The position numbers were made by a program, and so were the translations under genes. This document shows positions 5,716 through 5,982 of a stretch of DNA of 5,982 bases, in pieces (within the stretch, counting starts at the first letter, position 1; each line of letters opens with the position of its first letter). The notes below the pieces were generated by a model. That model saw only the letters and a program-made list of their open reading frames with translations, was not told where the DNA came from and ran no database searches. This stretch comes from Desulfobacterales bacterium CG23_combo_of_CG06-09_8_20_14_all_52_9 (GTDB lineage Bacteria; Desulfobacterota; Desulfobacteria; Desulfobacterales; UBA2156), in the NCBI GenBank assembly GCA_002771315.1, contig PCSF01000138.1, forward strand, positions 1-5,982. Reading direction: 5' to 3'.

Positions 5716-5982
5716 ATGGGCTATGACACCGTTGCCGCCATTGCAACGCCGCTTGGGAGCGGCGGAATCGGGATCATCCGGATATCGGGGAAAGAGGCCT
5801 TGGGCATCACCCAAGCCATATTTCGGCCCTCCTGCCGGAAAATATTCGATCCTTACCCATCTCACCGTTTTTTCCATGGATGGATCCGGGACCCAAAATC
5901 TGGTATGATCCTAGATGAAGTGCTGATGGTATATATGCAGGCCCCGCGCTCCTACACCCGAGAGGACGTGGCGGAGATCCAC
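5716..5982 (+). CDS. mnmE: tRNA modification GTPase MnmE, N-terminal part (3'-truncated by window edge)
   Basis: MnmE (TrmE), with MnmG, installs the 5-carboxymethylaminomethyl or related group on U34 of certain tRNAs in a GTP- and folate-dependent reaction. Only the first 89 residues are present, of roughly 450 expected, and the frame is open at the window end. They belong to the N-terminal formyl-tetrahydrofolate-binding domain. The family start DTVAAIATPLGSGGIGIIRI (4-23) is followed by ISGKEAL, the short strand HRFFHGWI (50-57), DEVLMVYMQAPRSYT (67-81) and EDVAEIH, which leads into the usual HGG segment beyond the edge. The GTPase domain and the C-terminal cysteine motif are outside the window. 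The start is ATG 5716 with AGGA at 5705-5708, 7 nt upstream. It sits 13 nt after jag, the standard position at the end of this cluster. Confidence 0.96.
   Translation, partial: MGYDTVAAIATPLGSGGIGIIRISGKEALGITQAIFRPSCRKIFDPYPSHRFFHGWIRDPKSGMILDEVLMVYMQAPRSYTREDVAEIH

Overview
The window looks like a conserved housekeeping segment of a Gram-negative bacterial chromosome, with roughly balanced base composition. The gene order (radical-SAM/DUF2344 fusion, RNase G, rpmH, rnpA, yidD, yidC, jag, mnmE) and the long YidC with a periplasmic domain suggest a deltaproteobacterium (Desulfobacterota, perhaps a sulfate reducer or relative). That assignment is inference from remembered gene order and protein style, not from a search. 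All genes are on the + strand.

Region 1 (1-799) is the 3' part of an uncharacterised radical SAM gene. Its visible half has a cysteine cluster followed by a complete radical-SAM-linked (TIGR03936/DUF2344) domain. It overlaps an RNase E/G-family gene (792-2315) that keeps both metal-binding aspartates and the zinc-link cysteines. The two are probably translated from one message.

Region 2 (2316-2439) is the only real intergenic gap. It is AT-rich and holds candidate promoters and a perfect 14-bp palindrome just upstream of rpmH.

Region 3 (2440-5982) is the classic rpmH-rnpA-yidD-yidC-jag-mnmE cluster. It encodes ribosomal protein L34, the protein subunit of RNase P, the YidD insertion-efficiency factor, the YidC membrane insertase, the Jag/KhpB RNA-binding protein and the N-terminal 89 residues of the tRNA-modifying GTPase MnmE, which runs off the window. 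Together they cover ribosome assembly, tRNA 5' maturation, membrane-protein insertion, RNA binding and tRNA wobble modification. Spacers are short (13-61 nt, with one 16-nt overlap) and no intrinsic terminator is visible, so they are probably cotranscribed.

The most unusual point is yidD. Its reading frame has no ATG, GTG, TTG or CTG codon before the conserved core. The family-like N-terminus begins at an ATT codon (2953) with a well-placed Shine-Dalgarno sequence, inside the end of rnpA. No mobile element, CRISPR array, tRNA, rRNA or novel defence-type system was found.
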